Positions 17,201 through 25,388 of a stretch of 64,000 nt of DNA are shown here, piece after piece; position 1 is the first letter of the stretch, and every line of letters starts with the position of its first letter. The notes beneath the pieces were generated by a model. It was not told where the DNA came from. It was given only the letters and a program-made list of their open reading frames with translations, and made no database searches. The translations under genes and the position numbers were made by a program. Origin of the DNA: Murimonas intestini (lineage in GTDB: Bacteria > Bacillota > Clostridia > Lachnospirales > Lachnospiraceae); contig QGGY01000013.1 in assembly GCA_003148945.1 (NCBI GenBank), positions 1 to 64,000 on the forward strand, given 5' to 3'.

Positions 17201-17470
17201 TTAACGCGCAAGTGCCGGGAGGAAGACAGCTGCCAGACAGATGAGAACTGCCGCTATGCAGACTCCTCCCAGCACATAACGCCCTTTTCTAATGTTGATC
17301 CAGGCAAGGAATGCATCTAACACTGTTCCCAGCCAAAATATGATTTCAAAGAACAGAGAACCGCCCTCCATGTCAAACACTGATGCTGCGGAAAACACAA
17401 GTATCAGAAATGACACAGCAATGACAAGCATATCCAGTTCAAATGTTCTTTTCCCATTTATCTTTTTCAT
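17201..17470 (-). CDS. Small three-helix membrane protein
   Basis: This 89-residue protein has three hydrophobic segments (LVIAVSFLILVFSAASVF, FFEIIFWLGTVLDAFLAWI, VLGGVCIAAVLICLAAVFL) and a short basic N-terminus. The ATG at 17470 lies two bases after the argF stop, and argF's last codons (GGTGAG) serve as ribosome site. Function is unknown; it is coupled to argF. Confidence 0.7.
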   Translation of the reverse strand: MKKINGKRTFELDMLVIAVSFLILVFSAASVFDMEGGSLFFEIIFWLGTVLDAFLAWINIRKGRYVLGGVCIAAVLICLAAVFLPALAR

Positions 17471-17471
17471 A

Positions 17472-18407
17472 TTACTCACCAAGAGTTGCAACCATTACCG
17501 CCTTTATCGTGTGCATTCTGTTCTCAGCCTCATCAAATACTACTGAAGCCGGTGACTCAAATACTTCCTCTGTGACTTCTTTTCCTTTTACTGCAGGCAG
17601 GCAGTGCATAAAGATCGTTGTATCCTTGCCTGTTTTATCCATCAGCTCTTTATTTATCTGGTAATCAGACAGAAGTGCAATACGTTCAGCTGCCTTATCT
17701 TCCTCACCCATTGAACACCACACATCTGTATAGAGGACATCAGCCCCCTTTACCCCATCTGTGGAATCGGTGATCTCAATGCTGCTTCCTGACTCCCCGG
17801 CGTATCCATTGCAGAGCTCCACAAGCTCGTCTTTGGGCCAGAGCTCCTTTGGCGCGATAATGGTAAAATTAATGCCTACCTTTGCGCAGCCGATCATCAG
17901 GCTGTTTGCCATATTGTTGCGCCCATCTCCAAGGTACACAAAATTAAGCCCTTTCAGATAACCAAAATGCTCCTTCATAGTAAGCATATCCGCCAGGATC
18001 TGTGTGGGATGATAATCATCCGTCAGCCCGTTCCAGACAGGAACGCCTGAATACTCGGCCAGTTTTTCTACTGTCTCATGCTTGAACCCGCGGAATTCGA
18101 TACCGTCAAACATCCTTCCCAGAACCCTTGCCGTATCTTCCACGCTCTCCTTATGTCCCAGCTGGATATCATCCTTCCCAAGATATTCCGGATGTCCGCC
18201 CTCATCAACACAGCCTATGGTAAATGCGCATCTTGTCCTGGTTGACGGCTTTTCAAATATAAGGGCCACATTCTTGCCTTTCAGGCTGCTGCCTGTTACA
18301 CCCTTTTTCTTTCTGGCCTTCAGCTGACCCGCCAAATCCACCAGATATTCAATTTCCTCCGGTGTAAAATCCTTCAATGTTAAAAAGCTGCGTCCTTTTA
18401 AATTCAT
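17472..18407 (-). CDS. argF: Ornithine carbamoyltransferase
   Basis: This 311-residue enzyme joins carbamoyl phosphate and ornithine to give citrulline in arginine synthesis. Motifs are [12 protein letters not shown] (carbamoyl-phosphate site), [28 protein letters not shown] and [10 protein letters not shown] with the ornithine-site Cys. It has a good ribosome site and starts a short run argF, small membrane protein, birA. No arginine-repressor box is clear upstream. Confidence 0.95.
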   Translation of the reverse strand: MNLKGRSFLTLKDFTPEEIEYLVDLAGQLKARKKKGVTGSSLKGKNVALIFEKPSTRTRCAFTIGCVDEGGHPEYLGKDDIQLGHKESVEDTARVLGRMFDGIEFRGFKHETVEKLAEYSGVPVWNGLTDDYHPTQILADMLTMKEHFGYLKGLNFVYLGDGRNNMANSLMIGCAKVGINFTIIAPKELWPKDELVELCNGYAGESGSSIEITDSTDGVKGADVLYTDVWCSMGEEDKAAERIALLSDYQINKELMDKTGKDTTIFMHCLPAVKGKEVTEEVFESPASVVFDEAENRMHTIKAVMVATLGE

Positions 18408-18555
18408 ATCTGCTTCCTCCTATCTGAACTGCCCTTCCAGGACTATTACATAACCTGCATTCTATCAGCCTTTTCCCGGCCATGATAAGATAATAACACT
18501 CTTCCCTTATTTCTTCAATCACTTTCTGGTATAACTCAAAGCAAATAACATTAAA

Positions 18556-18580
18556 GGGCGCTGCATTTCCTGCAGCACCC
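18556..18580 (-). terminator. Terminator after SPFH gene
   Basis: On the minus strand GGGTGCTGCA and TGCAGCGCCC form a 10-bp stem with one mismatch and a short loop, followed by TTTAATGTTATTT. It ends the NfeD-SPFH transcript. Confidence 0.7.
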
Positions 18581-18640
18581 TCCTGAAACAACCTAACATG
18601 CAAATTTTTTATTTACCTGCCTGTATACCGTAACCGCGGA

Positions 18641-19585
18641 TCATTCCCCATCCTTAGCCACTTCTGTTATGGACTTCACAAGTCCCGCCATGTTCTGGAT
18701 CTCAGACGGTATGATGATCTTTGTTGCTTTGCCGTCTGCAACCTTCTGGAACGTCTCAAAGCTCTTTAATGCAAGCACTGACTCATCAGCCCCTGCTTCC
18801 TTCAGGAATCTGATACCATCCGCATTTGCCTGCTGTACTTTTAAGATAGCCTCTGCCTGGCCTTCTGCCTCGCGGATCATCTTTTCCTTCTGAGCCTCAG
18901 CACGGAGGATGGCTGCCTGTTTCTCAGCCTCTGCATCCAGGATCACTGATGCCTTCTTACCTTCTGCCACAAGGACGGTTGATTTCTTCTCGCCCTCTGC
19001 CCTCAGAATCGCTTCTCTTCGTTCACGCTCTGCCTTCATCTGTTTCTCCATGGCATCCTGGATGGCTGCCGGAGGTATGATATTCTTCAGTTCAACACGG
19101 TTTACCTTGATTCCCCACGGGTCTGTGGCAATATCAAGTGATGCCCGCATCTTCGTATTAATAACCTCCCTGGAGGTGAGAGTCTGGTCCAGTTCCATAT
19201 CACCAATGATATTCCTGAGCGTGGTGGCTGTCAGGTTTTCAATTGCCATGATAGGATTCTCCACACCATATGCAAAAAGCTTCGGGTCTGTGATCTGGAA
19301 AAATACAACCGTATCAATCCTCATGGTAACATTATCCTTTGTGATAACAGGCTGGGGAGCGAAATCTACTACCTGCTCCTTCAGTACTACTCTCTTTGCG
19401 ATCCTGTCAATAAACGGCACTTTAAAATGAAGACCTACTGACCATGTACCCTGATATCCTCCAAGCCTTTCTACAACCATCGCTGTGGCCTGGGGAACGA
19501 TCTTGATACAGGAGATGACCAGCAGTATAATTATAAGAATTAAAGCAACGATCAATATTGGTCCTAAATAATCTCTTATTTCCAT
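18641..19585 (-). CDS. SPFH (stomatin/prohibitin-like, QmcA-type) membrane protein
   Basis: This 314-residue protein has one N-terminal membrane segment (PILIVALILIIILLVISCIK) followed by the SPFH domain (VVERLGGYQGTWSVGLHFKV, LKEQVVDFAPQPVITKDNV) and a long Ala/Glu/Lys coiled coil (~residues 175-260). Such proteins form oligomeric membrane microdomain scaffolds. It lies four bases after the NfeD gene. NfeD-SPFH pairs are a well-known conserved couple. Confidence 0.92.
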   Translation of the reverse strand: MEIRDYLGPILIVALILIIILLVISCIKIVPQATAMVVERLGGYQGTWSVGLHFKVPFIDRIAKRVVLKEQVVDFAPQPVITKDNVTMRIDTVVFFQITDPKLFAYGVENPIMAIENLTATTLRNIIGDMELDQTLTSREVINTKMRASLDIATDPWGIKVNRVELKNIIPPAAIQDAMEKQMKAERERREAILRAEGEKKSTVLVAEGKKASVILDAEAEKQAAILRAEAQKEKMIREAEGQAEAILKVQQANADGIRFLKEAGADESVLALKSFETFQKVADGKATKIIIPSEIQNMAGLVKSITEVAKDGE

Positions 19586-19588
19586 TTC

Positions 19589-20032
19589 CTATTCCTCCCT
19601 CACCTTTTTAACAATAACTTTAACGCCGCTGATTTTCTGGACTGCCACTACGCTTCCGGCTTTGATGATCTCATCCGGATTCTCTGAACGGGCCGTCCAC
19701 TCCTTGCCGTCCAGCCTCACCTGTCCTTCTTCTCTCAGATTATCTATGTCAGTCAGCACAATTGCCTTCTGGCCGATAAGGCTGTCAACATTTGTCTTTA
19801 TCCTGTTCTTATTGACGTATTTCACTGCCAGCGGCCTTGTAAAAAACAGCAGAACTACGGATACTGCCAGGAACAAGACTACCTGCACTGCAATTGAGGC
19901 TCCCAGAAGTGATGCTATAAAAGCAATTAACGCACCTCCGGCAAACCAGATCGTCGTAAGTCCCAGAGTGGCCAGTTCTATGATCACCAGGACAATAAGG
20001 ATGCCCAGCCAGCAAACAGACTCTAATTCCAT
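19589..20032 (-). CDS. NfeD-like membrane protein
   Basis: In this 147-residue protein the first ~70 residues form three hydrophobic helices. A C-terminal OB-fold domain follows (SLIGQKAIVLTDIDNLREEG, VRLDGKEWTARSE, GSVVAVQKISGVKVIV), the NfeD arrangement. It is the short NfeD type without a ClpP-like protease and partners the adjacent SPFH protein. Confidence 0.9.
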   Translation of the reverse strand: MELESVCWLGILIVLVIIELATLGLTTIWFAGGALIAFIASLLGASIAVQVVLFLAVSVVLLFFTRPLAVKYVNKNRIKTNVDSLIGQKAIVLTDIDNLREEGQVRLDGKEWTARSENPDEIIKAGSVVAVQKISGVKVIVKKVREE

Positions 20033-20146
20033 TCCACATCCCTCGCTTTCTGTTATCTGTGTTATCTGATTACTGTTTAATCCATTCTACTATATTCTGA
20101 ATTGAATTACAACATGAAAGCGATTTATATAAAACATAAATTTTTC

Positions 20147-20974
20147 TTAATCTGTCAAAAAGCCAAATTCTGCGGTTCCTCTGTCCCAGGTCCCTGTGAT
20201 CTGATAAACATACCCTGCCTGCACACCTGTGATATAGTAGCCGCCGTCCTTCTCCTGTATCTCTACAGTCTCACCCTCCGGGATTGCAGCTCCGTTTACT
20301 TCGTCTTTTCTTTCACTGTCCGGCCACCTTACTGCTGTCACTGATTCCGGTTTTTCATCGAATGCAAGCTTCAGATCGGCAGGCTCCTGGAGCCTTATAT
20401 CATTTATTTCTTTCCATTCCAGCACATGTGCAGAGTCAGCCACCACATGCTGTTCCTGCCCGTCCTCATCTGTATATGACCATGAATAGCCTCCTCTTGT
20501 TATTACCGCGGATACATTTGCCAGCTCAGTAGAATATTCCACATTCAAATACGGAGGCTGGGAAGGATCCGGTGCCTGATAGATGCCATCAACGATCTCC
20601 TGATACTTGTCAGCATCTGACGGCTTCCCCTCTTCTATGACTTTTATTTTAGTCACTCCGGGGTACTGTCCCGGATAAGACTCCAGCATAATGCCGTTTC
20701 CATAGATTTTTACTATATTTCCCTTTTGGAGGCCATCCTGCCCTATCTTCCTGCCGCCTGCATCGTATATCTCCTCAGGCATATGCACAGTAAACACTGT
20801 TCCTTTTTCTGTATCCACAAATATATATCCGCCTTCCCCGTATGGGACATACATGGCCCTGACTGCACCTTCTTCTTTAGAGTTTTTCTGCCAGACCATC
20901 AATGCTCCAAGCGCACATATGATCAAGATCAATATGGCAGCTATAATAATAACTGTTTTTTTCTTTTTATCCAT
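20147..20974 (-). CDS. Membrane-anchored extracytoplasmic hypothetical protein
   Basis: This 275-residue protein has a basic start (MDKKKK) and one N-terminal membrane helix (TVIIIAAILILIICALGALM). The rest is a beta-rich extracellular domain ending VYQITGTWDRGTAEFGFLTD. The ATG at 20974 has GGAGG seven bases upstream. No catalytic motif or named family is recognised. A transcriptionally separate cell-wall hydrolase lies upstream, so an envelope role is plausible. Confidence 0.65.
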   Translation of the reverse strand: MDKKKKTVIIIAAILILIICALGALMVWQKNSKEEGAVRAMYVPYGEGGYIFVDTEKGTVFTVHMPEEIYDAGGRKIGQDGLQKGNIVKIYGNGIMLESYPGQYPGVTKIKVIEEGKPSDADKYQEIVDGIYQAPDPSQPPYLNVEYSTELANVSAVITRGGYSWSYTDEDGQEQHVVADSAHVLEWKEINDIRLQEPADLKLAFDEKPESVTAVRWPDSERKDEVNGAAIPEGETVEIQEKDGGYYITGVQAGYVYQITGTWDRGTAEFGFLTD

Positions 20975-21135
20975 CCCGTTCCTCCTTTTATGCCCCTGCA
21001 TACAGCCGCAATGCAGAAGGCTTTCATTTATAACTGCTCACTGTCTTCACAGTCACACTAATTTCTATATTATTATAACACACGGCTTACTTTTAATACA
21101 TGAAGGCCATATTAAAAAAAACCTAAAAATGTCAA

Positions 21136-21159
21136 AGGCCGCTGCTTACGCAACGGCCT
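21136..21159 (-). terminator. Terminator of the SleB-type hydrolase gene
   Basis: Minus strand AGGCCGTTGC, loop GTAA, GCAGCGGCCT (10-bp stem with one G-T), then TTTGACATTTTT. Confidence 0.85.
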
Positions 21160-21204
21160 CTGTTAGCACTTGCAATCACTTTCTCCTCTTAAGCCTGCAG
21201 GCTT

Positions 21205-22638
21205 TTATGAGAACCAGTGAGCTCCAATCTTTACACTGCCATATGCAGTATTAAAATAATACATTCCAGGTACCGGGTCCTCCCCTGATAGCGCTGCCTG
21301 GGCTGCCTCGTAGCAGTCACTCGGTACTCCGTTTGCCAGAGCGCTTGCCAATGAACCGCTGTATGCCGGTGTAAACTGGCCGCTCTGATAAATTACATCA
21401 TGAATATTGTTCGGGAAACTGTCGCTGTATACACGGTGCATAACAACCGCACCTACTGCCACCTTGCCTTCACGGCTCTGGTTGCCTGCTTCACAGTAGA
21501 TAATCGCTGCCAGAAGATCTACATCGCTGCCGCTAGCCTCTGTGCCTTCAGTCTGCGGCGCCTCTGTCTGAGGTGCTTCTGTCTCTTCTATGTAGTCTGT
21601 CTCAGGCGCTTCTGTATATTCTGTCTGCGGTGCCTCTGTATATGGAGCCTCTGTCTGGTCTATATACTCTGTCTCAGGCGCTTCTGTGTATTCTGTCTGC
21701 GGTGCCTCTGTGTACGGCGCTTCTGTCTGGTCTGTGTAGTCTGTCTCAGGCGCTTCTGTGTATGGCGCTTCTGTCTGCTCCGTATACTCTGTCTGCGGCG
21801 CCTCTGTGTATGGCGCTTCTGTCTGTTCTGTATAGTCGGTCTGTGGTGCTTCTGTCTGTGAGGACTGACCTGTGCTTGTCCCATCTGTGTAGCCGTTTCC
21901 TTCTGTCTGCCCTTCACCAGCGTTGGAATCTGTTGAACCATTCGTATCTGCCGGTACGTAAGCGCCTTCAAAAGCCCCCTGGCTTCCTGTCTCGCTGCCC
22001 GTTGAATACGGAACGGCCTTATCCAGAAGTAAAGTTTCTTCTACATCTTCAGCCGGAACATATGCCATAGTATCGGCATTCAGCTGTACGAAATACCAGT
22101 GTCCTTCCCGATTAAGGACCTGTAATTCTTCCCCCTCATTCACTGTCCTGACAATCTTTGATGCCGGATCAGCACTTTCAAATATATTGACATCATTCCA
22201 GGATGCTTCGACTCCCTGTTCTCCGTAGACTTCTGCAAGTTCCTTTGCATCATCCCCGAATGCCAGATAATCCGTCTTAACATACCCTTCGATATCTCCA
22301 GACTTTATGTAAGTCCATTCTTCCCCTTTGTCGATGACATCTGCCACTCCTGCTTTAGGCAGAACTCCGACAATCCTGCTTTCAGTTGAGGTATTGGACC
22401 TGATATTGATAGCCGTGTCCACATCCGCAACTGAACGATACGTCCACTTGTCCTCTGTAACGGCAGCCCCTGTACTAGTAGTATCGGTGCTTTCCTGTTG
22501 TTCTGTTTCTGATGTCTGCATTCCGACTCCAGCCCCTACTAAGGTTGACGGATATGCAAACGCCACAGCTGATGTAAACATGGAAAGTGCAAGTGCTGAT
22601 ACTGTACAGCCAATCACAGGTTTCATTTTACCCTTCAT
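21205..22638 (-). CDS. Secreted cell-wall hydrolase with SH3 domains and Thr/Glu/Pro repeat linker
   Basis: This 477-residue exported protein has a signal peptide (residues ~1-29). Two SH3b-type domains follow (VADVDTAINIRSNTSTESRI; SWNDVNIFESADPASKIVRT), then a ~100-residue linker of TEAP[QYE]T-type repeats (~263-366). The C-terminus is a SleB/CwlJ-like Hydrolase_2 domain with LLAAIIYCEAGNQSREGKVA and the putative catalytic Glu. It probably cleaves peptidoglycan glycan strands. The linker repeats are near-identical in DNA, so their number could vary between strains. GGAGG lies six bases before the ATG. Confidence 0.9.
   Translation of the reverse strand: MKGKMKPVIGCTVSALALSMFTSAVAFAYPSTLVGAGVGMQTSETEQQESTDTTSTGAAVTEDKWTYRSVADVDTAINIRSNTSTESRIVGVLPKAGVADVIDKGEEWTYIKSGDIEGYVKTDYLAFGDDAKELAEVYGEQGVEASWNDVNIFESADPASKIVRTVNEGEELQVLNREGHWYFVQLNADTMAYVPAEDVEETLLLDKAVPYSTGSETGSQGAFEGAYVPADTNGSTDSNAGEGQTEGNGYTDGTSTGQSSQTEAPQTDYTEQTEAPYTEAPQTEYTEQTEAPYTEAPETDYTDQTEAPYTEAPQTEYTEAPETEYIDQTEAPYTEAPQTEYTEAPETDYIEETEAPQTEAPQTEGTEASGSDVDLLAAIIYCEAGNQSREGKVAVGAVVMHRVYSDSFPNNIHDVIYQSGQFTPAYSGSLASALANGVPSDCYEAAQAALSGEDPVPGMYYFNTAYGSVKIGAHWFS
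21540..21850. repeat. Coding tandem repeats in cell-wall hydrolase
   Basis: About a dozen units encode TEAPxTxYT, TEAPYTEAP and related blocks. Third-base differences are few, so the array is recent or kept homogeneous by recombination. Confidence 0.8.
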
Positions 22639-22836
22639 TTTTTACCTCCTGAATAATTGCAGATTTTAGGTAATTGCTTACCCTTTTACAATTATTACAA
22701 ATTTGTTAAATTTGTTACGTTTGTATTGTATAACACTTCACCCAGTTTGTCAACCTTCTTTTAAGAACTTATTAAGAAATCGACCGCAAAACACGCGTTT
22801 TTCCTGGGTTTTCCATGTTTTTATCCTCCATTTTGA

Positions 22837-23610
22837 CTAATTCCGCTGGCGGCGTGCCTCAAACATCAGGATTGTGGATGCCACAGCGGCGTTTAATGAT
22901 TCCACCCTGCCGCACATGGGTATTAATATATATTTATCCGCCTTTTCCGCCATTTCTCTGCTCAGGCCATTCCCCTCATTTCCAATAAGGAAAGCCGTGC
23001 CTTCCGAGTAATATTCTTCTGTATAGGAAGATTTCCCTTTCAGGTGTGCAGCGTACACTCTCACACCTGCCTCCTTTATCTTATCTATATCCGCATATAT
23101 ATCTTCACTTCTGACACACGGCACCCTGTAGACAGAGCCCATGGTAGAACGTATAGTCTTTGGGTTATATATGTCCACAGTCTGGCTGCTCATGATGATG
23201 CCTGTCACTCCTGCCCCCTCAGCCGTTCTGATGATCGTTCCCAGATTTCCGGGATCCTGCAGATTTTCCAGTATCATAATAAGAGGCTTCTCTTCCTTTA
23301 AAATATCTTCTATCTTATCGTGCCTCTGCCTCACTATGCACATGATGCCCTGGGGCGTCTTTGTATCTGACACATAATCAAAAATACGGTCCTCCAGAAC
23401 CTCTGCATCCTTCAGCCCTTTTATACTGCTGTTTTCAGGATTTTTCAGAAAACTTTCTGATATATATGTCCTGACGATCTTATCCTGAGGCGCTTCCTGG
23501 TACATCTTCAGGCCTTCTGCAATAAAAACATCCTGGTCTTTTCTGGCCTTTCCTTTCTTCTGCAGCTGAACCAGATTTTTTATCTGCTGATTTGCTGTGC
23601 TGGTTATCAT
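22837..23610 (-). CDS. TrmH/SpoU-family RNA 2'-O-methyltransferase
   Basis: This 257-residue enzyme would methylate rRNA or tRNA ribose using SAM. The N-terminal substrate-binding domain (DVFIAEGLKMYQEAP) precedes the knotted SPOUT domain, with ILENLQDPGNLGTIIRTAEG, FLIGNEGNGLS and IPMCGRVESLNAAVASTILM. GGGGAGG lies upstream of the ATG. Whether it acts as RlmB or another target-specific enzyme cannot be read from sequence. Confidence 0.9.
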   Translation of the reverse strand: MITSTANQQIKNLVQLQKKGKARKDQDVFIAEGLKMYQEAPQDKIVRTYISESFLKNPENSSIKGLKDAEVLEDRIFDYVSDTKTPQGIMCIVRQRHDKIEDILKEEKPLIMILENLQDPGNLGTIIRTAEGAGVTGIIMSSQTVDIYNPKTIRSTMGSVYRVPCVRSEDIYADIDKIKEAGVRVYAAHLKGKSSYTEEYYSEGTAFLIGNEGNGLSREMAEKADKYILIPMCGRVESLNAAVASTILMFEARRQRN

Positions 23611-23630
23611 TTTTTATCCTCCCCGCAAAA

Positions 23631-23657
23631 ACGGCGCTGTCTACTGCCCAGCGCCGT
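23631..23657 (-). terminator. Terminator of pfkA-ktrA operon
   Basis: ACGGCGCTG and CAGCGCCGT pair perfectly over 9 bp with a 9-base loop. On the minus strand TTTTTGC follows. The stem lies directly before the ribosome site of the methyltransferase gene. Confidence 0.85.
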
Positions 23658-23670
23658 CATTCTTCTAAGT

Positions 23671-24321
23671 TCAATTCTTAATTTTCTGCAGTTTGTCATT
23701 GTTCCCTACTGTAAGCAGGACCTGATTTGCCCTCATAGGCTCGTCAGGGTCCACGTTTGCATTGATGTTTTCGCCTTCCTTCAGCGCAATGACATTGACA
23801 CCATATTTATTGCGGACATTCAGCTCACGCAGAGACTTGCCTACCCATTCGGAAGGCACCTGCATCTCCACCATACTGTATGTTGAGGAAAGTTCAAAGG
23901 TATCCATGAATTTTCCAAACACCATATTCCTGGCTACACGGGAACCCATCTCCTTTTCCGGAAATATGATATCGTCGGCCCCGACTTTTGCCAGTACAGT
24001 TGCATGGATCTTCGTATTCGCCTTTGCCAGCACATAGGGGATGCCTGCCTCTTTTGCCAGTATAGTTGCCATAACGCTGGCCTCCATATGGTCAGATACA
24101 GCCACCACAGCGCCGTCCATATTTCCCAGCCCAAGGCTTTTGAACACCTCAGGGTCTGTCACATTAGCTTTGACGGCATAGGTGACGTCATTTGCAATAT
24201 CAGCCACCCTGTCTCCATCTATGTCTACGGCCAGCACGTCACAGCCGTTGGCATACAGGGAAGTCGCTACGCTGTAGCCGAATTTCCCCAGTCCGAATAC
24301 AACAAAAGATTTTGCTGCCAT
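23671..24321 (-). CDS. ktrA: Potassium-uptake regulatory subunit KtrA/TrkA type
   Basis: This 216-residue cytosolic RCK protein gates a Ktr/Trk potassium channel. The Rossmann RCK_N domain begins FVVFGLGKFGYSVATSLYAN and includes VLAVDIDGDRVADI. The RCK_C domain (~residues 135-216) ends QVLLTVGNNDKLQKI. No membrane partner (KtrB) is adjacent; it follows pfkA by 15 bases. It is therefore an orphan subunit in this window. Confidence 0.88.
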   Translation of the reverse strand: MAAKSFVVFGLGKFGYSVATSLYANGCDVLAVDIDGDRVADIANDVTYAVKANVTDPEVFKSLGLGNMDGAVVAVSDHMEASVMATILAKEAGIPYVLAKANTKIHATVLAKVGADDIIFPEKEMGSRVARNMVFGKFMDTFELSSTYSMVEMQVPSEWVGKSLRELNVRNKYGVNVIALKEGENINANVDPDEPMRANQVLLTVGNNDKLQKIKN

Positions 24322-24336
24322 TTCCTTTTTATCCTC

Positions 24337-25311
24337 CTATATGGAAAGTGCCCGGCTGACCTCAAACTGATATTCGGACACACTCTTGTGCATTGCAAGA
24401 GCCTCATCAATATCAAAATCGGTATATTCACCGTCTTTATACCCGACGACTCTGTCGCTCTTCCCGTCAGCAAGCAGATCTACTGCATATGCCCCCATCA
24501 TGGAAGCATATACTCTGTCCTTACATGTGGGACTTCCGCCGCGCTGCATGTGGCCCAGGATGGTAGCCCTTGTCTCCACACCTGTGGCGGCTTCAATCCT
24601 TCTGGCCATACTTGTCGAATGGCCGATACCCTCTGCATTGATAATGATATGATGCTTTTTGCCTCTTTTTCTGTTGGAGATAATATTGTTGATCAGCTTC
24701 TGCTCATCATAATCGTATTTTTCCGGGAGGAGGATATCCTCCGCGCCATTTGCAATTCCGCACCAGAGTGCGATATATCCGGCATTTCTGCCCATAACCT
24801 CGATGATGCTGCATCTCTCGTGAGATGTGGAGGTATCACGCACCTTATCGATCGCCTGCATGGCAGTATTGACAGCAGTATCAAATCCGATCGTATATTC
24901 TGTACATGCAATATCAAGGTCGATGGTTCCCGGAACACCTATCGTATTGATCCCCAGCGCTGCCAGCTTCTGTGCCCCGGCAAAGGAACCGTCGCCGCCG
25001 ATGACTACAAGCCCGTCAATGCCGTGCTTCCTGCAGACTTCAGCTCCTCGCTGCTGTCCTTCGGCTGTACGGAATTCTGAACAGCGGGCTGTGTAGAGAA
25101 TAGTGCCTCCTCTTGAAATTGTATCAGATACGTCCCTTGCACTTAAGTCAACTATTTCTTCATTTAATAATCCATTATAACCTTTATATATACCTTTTAC
25201 GTTCAGCCCTTTGGAAATACTTCTTCTTACCACCGCACGAATGGCAGCATTCATACCAGGCGCGTCTCCGCCGCTTGTTAACACTCCAATCGTCTTGATT
25301 TCTTTTGCCAT
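24337..25311 (-). CDS. pfkA: ATP-dependent 6-phosphofructokinase
   Basis: This 324-residue glycolytic enzyme phosphorylates fructose-6-phosphate. Motifs are IGVLTSGGDAPGMNAAIRAV, VIGGDGSFAGAQKL (Gly after GGD, the ATP-using type), IEVMGRNAGYIAL and LGHMQRGGSPT. The catalytic loop reads PGTIDLDIACTEYTIGFDTA, with Leu where Asn is usual (TIDND); the catalytic Asp is kept. The start at 25311 has GGAGG eight bases upstream. Confidence 0.95.
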   Translation of the reverse strand: MAKEIKTIGVLTSGGDAPGMNAAIRAVVRRSISKGLNVKGIYKGYNGLLNEEIVDLSARDVSDTISRGGTILYTARCSEFRTAEGQQRGAEVCRKHGIDGLVVIGGDGSFAGAQKLAALGINTIGVPGTIDLDIACTEYTIGFDTAVNTAMQAIDKVRDTSTSHERCSIIEVMGRNAGYIALWCGIANGAEDILLPEKYDYDEQKLINNIISNRKRGKKHHIIINAEGIGHSTSMARRIEAATGVETRATILGHMQRGGSPTCKDRVYASMMGAYAVDLLADGKSDRVVGYKDGEYTDFDIDEALAMHKSVSEYQFEVSRALSI

Positions 25312-25388
25312 GACTTTAACCTCCATCTCAAAATAGGGTGATTCGTTACTGTTTCTATTGTTAAACCATTATCATTGTCTTACTCATT

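Noticed and set aside
18349-18603. 84-residue frame overlapping the argF start
   Set aside because: It overlaps argF in another frame and includes the SPFH terminator hairpin. No ribosome site or family.
21400-22070. Cys/Leu-rich frames opposite the cell-wall hydrolase repeats
   Set aside because: Frame shadows of the TEAP repeats.
24004-25080. 358-residue plus-strand open frame opposite ktrA and pfkA
   Set aside because: It lies antisense to two well-recognised genes and has Cys/His/Ile-rich shadow composition.
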